Source: Saprospiraceae bacterium (lineage in GTDB: Bacteria; Bacteroidota; Bacteroidia; Chitinophagales; Saprospiraceae). From it: a stretch of DNA of 64,000 bases. Position 1 is the first letter of the stretch. Every line of letters begins with the position of its first letter. The DNA lies in contig JADKAS010000001.1 in assembly GCA_016715245.1 (NCBI GenBank), positions 566,163 to 630,162 of the forward strand, written 5' to 3'. Both the position numbers and the translations under genes were made by a program. The notes under the pieces are model-generated. The model searched no databases and had not been told where the DNA came from. It was given only the letters and a program-made list of their open reading frames with translations. Shown here one piece after another: positions 63,275-64,000 of this stretch.

Positions 63275-64000
63275 TTATGGAACTATATTGGTTTGTTCCG
63301 CCTCATAACCAAAAATATCTTTTAGTGGTTAGTTCCACTACTTTACCGTATTGGCAAGATTATCCATACCAATTTTGTCTTTGGAACCCATAACCCTGAT
63401 GTTCCATTTTTTATCCTTAAGGTGTGTTTTGTGGAATACTTTAATATCTTCCAACGTAAATTTATCAATCTGATTATACACTGACATTCTTGAGTCTTTA
63501 TTCATGCCCCTTTTTTGAGCTGACTGATAATTAAACAAAATGTTTGTTTTGGTTATTCTCTGCGACTCGATGTTTTGTTTGATTGAATTTTTACAGACTT
63601 CCCAGTTGGTTTCTGATTCTCTGAGTTATCAATGATATCCTTCGCATGGCATCATGGGCAATTGAAAATTTATCAGATTGTGTTCCAACAAAAAAGCCGG
63701 ATTTATGTCTGTCTTCCGCTTTGGCTGGTGTGGAATAAAAACCAAACGTTGAGTATGCCAAAGCTTTTGCTTCCCTTATCTCCTGAAAAACAACGGAACC
63801 CATACCCCCGCCATAATATTCATTAAATGCGGTAATAACCGGCATCTTATCTGCATTAAATTTTTCGTCCCATCTTTGAAAGTATATATCTGCCTGCAGC
63901 ATATCGTAGTCCACAAAATAAATTGTATTTTCGTCTGCTTTGGATTCCTCGTATTTTTTAGGCGCCGGATAATCTTTTAGATTTTTAGCCAATGGGTGAC
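63275..64000 (-). CDS. M16 family metallopeptidase, C-terminal part (runs off right edge; four frame lesions)
   Basis: Only the C-terminal M16 domain is inside. Visible blocks: ENTIYFVDYDMLQADIYFQRW, FNEYYGGGMGSVVFQEIREAKALAYSTFGFY (typical M16 second-domain core), FFVGTQSDK and LFNYQSAQKRGMN. The frame is then broken: one base missing at 63641-63642 (CGAAGG should be CGAAAGG), one near 63625-63627, one C missing near 63353-63354, and one extra A at 63320-63323. Repair yields DIIDNLRESETNWEVCKNSIKQNIESQ and an ending YGKVVELTTKDIFGYEAEQTNIVP, with TAA at 63275-63277. M16 peptidases are zinc proteases with the HxxEH site in the missing N-terminal domain. Either dense sequencing errors or a real pseudogene. 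Confidence 0.75.

Overview
The window comes from a Bacteroidota chromosome, most likely a Saprospiria-type (Saprospiraceae-like) environmental lineage. Four things point there. Two secreted proteins carry type IX secretion (T9SS) C-terminal domains, one gliding-motility type (CHU_C) and one type A. Many genes are preceded by the Bacteroidota -7 promoter box TAnnTTTG, usually 10-30 bp before the start codon. The primary sigma factor is the short Bacteroidota form. The DNA is AT-rich, and GTG, TTG and weak ribosome sites are common. Gene order is mostly core chromosome; the only clear mobile element is one IS3-family insertion near the right edge.

Layout. 1-3663: end of a large T9SS adhesin-like protein, a small T9SS protein and a NamZ-type muramidase lipoprotein. 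3656-7029: a RecB-nuclease/UPF1-type helicase fusion. 7008-13329 (minus): an enoyl-CoA hydratase, a secreted unknown, MiaE, and a subtilisin protease fused to a GH9 cellulase. 13428-19601: hscA, sbcD, sbcC. 19679-25986: a DUF3667-like zinc-ribbon membrane protein, a DEDDh exonuclease, an acyltransferase with ysxC, an outer-membrane barrel, fmt and a thioredoxin-fold protein. 26220-33451: a conserved unknown coupled to era, a lipoprotein, a Cys-rich NqrM-like protein, a PIG-L deacetylase, an overlooked 36-residue membrane peptide and a sodium:solute symporter. 33582-39741: gyrA, a TPR protein, an N-acetylmuramoyl-alanine amidase and the primary sigma factor. 39832-43659: a 1275-residue T9SS propeller/repeat protein. 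43930-53937: pssA, an S46 peptidase, an AspT-type and a BASS-type transporter, mazG-like, mpl, a deoxynucleoside kinase and sppA. 54061-60973: fba, trxB, ade, two linked unknown lipoproteins and a sugar nucleotidyltransferase. 61274-64000: a coiled-coil lipoprotein, the IS element and the end of an M16 peptidase.

Functional threads are peptidoglycan turnover and recycling (NamZ, amidase, Mpl), DNA repair (SbcCD, helicase-nuclease, DEDDh exonuclease), envelope biogenesis (PssA, acyltransferase, SppA, T9SS cargo), ribosome and translation factors (Era, YsxC, Fmt, MiaE), and extracellular polymer attack (S8-GH9 fusion, S46 and M16 peptidases).

The most pervasive anomaly is at least 16 small reading-frame breaks, nearly all a single base in or beside a short homopolymer, spread over essential (gyrA, hscA) and non-essential genes alike. 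This looks like uncorrected sequencing indels rather than gene decay. I have annotated the broken genes as single loci and given the inferred lesion positions. The strongest biological novelty candidate is the single-chain subtilisin-cellulase fusion (7008-10753). Others are the small membrane peptide at 31664-31774, the helicase-nuclease, and the IS insertion that separates a gene from its terminator. I recognised no CRISPR array, rRNA, tRNA or riboswitch.
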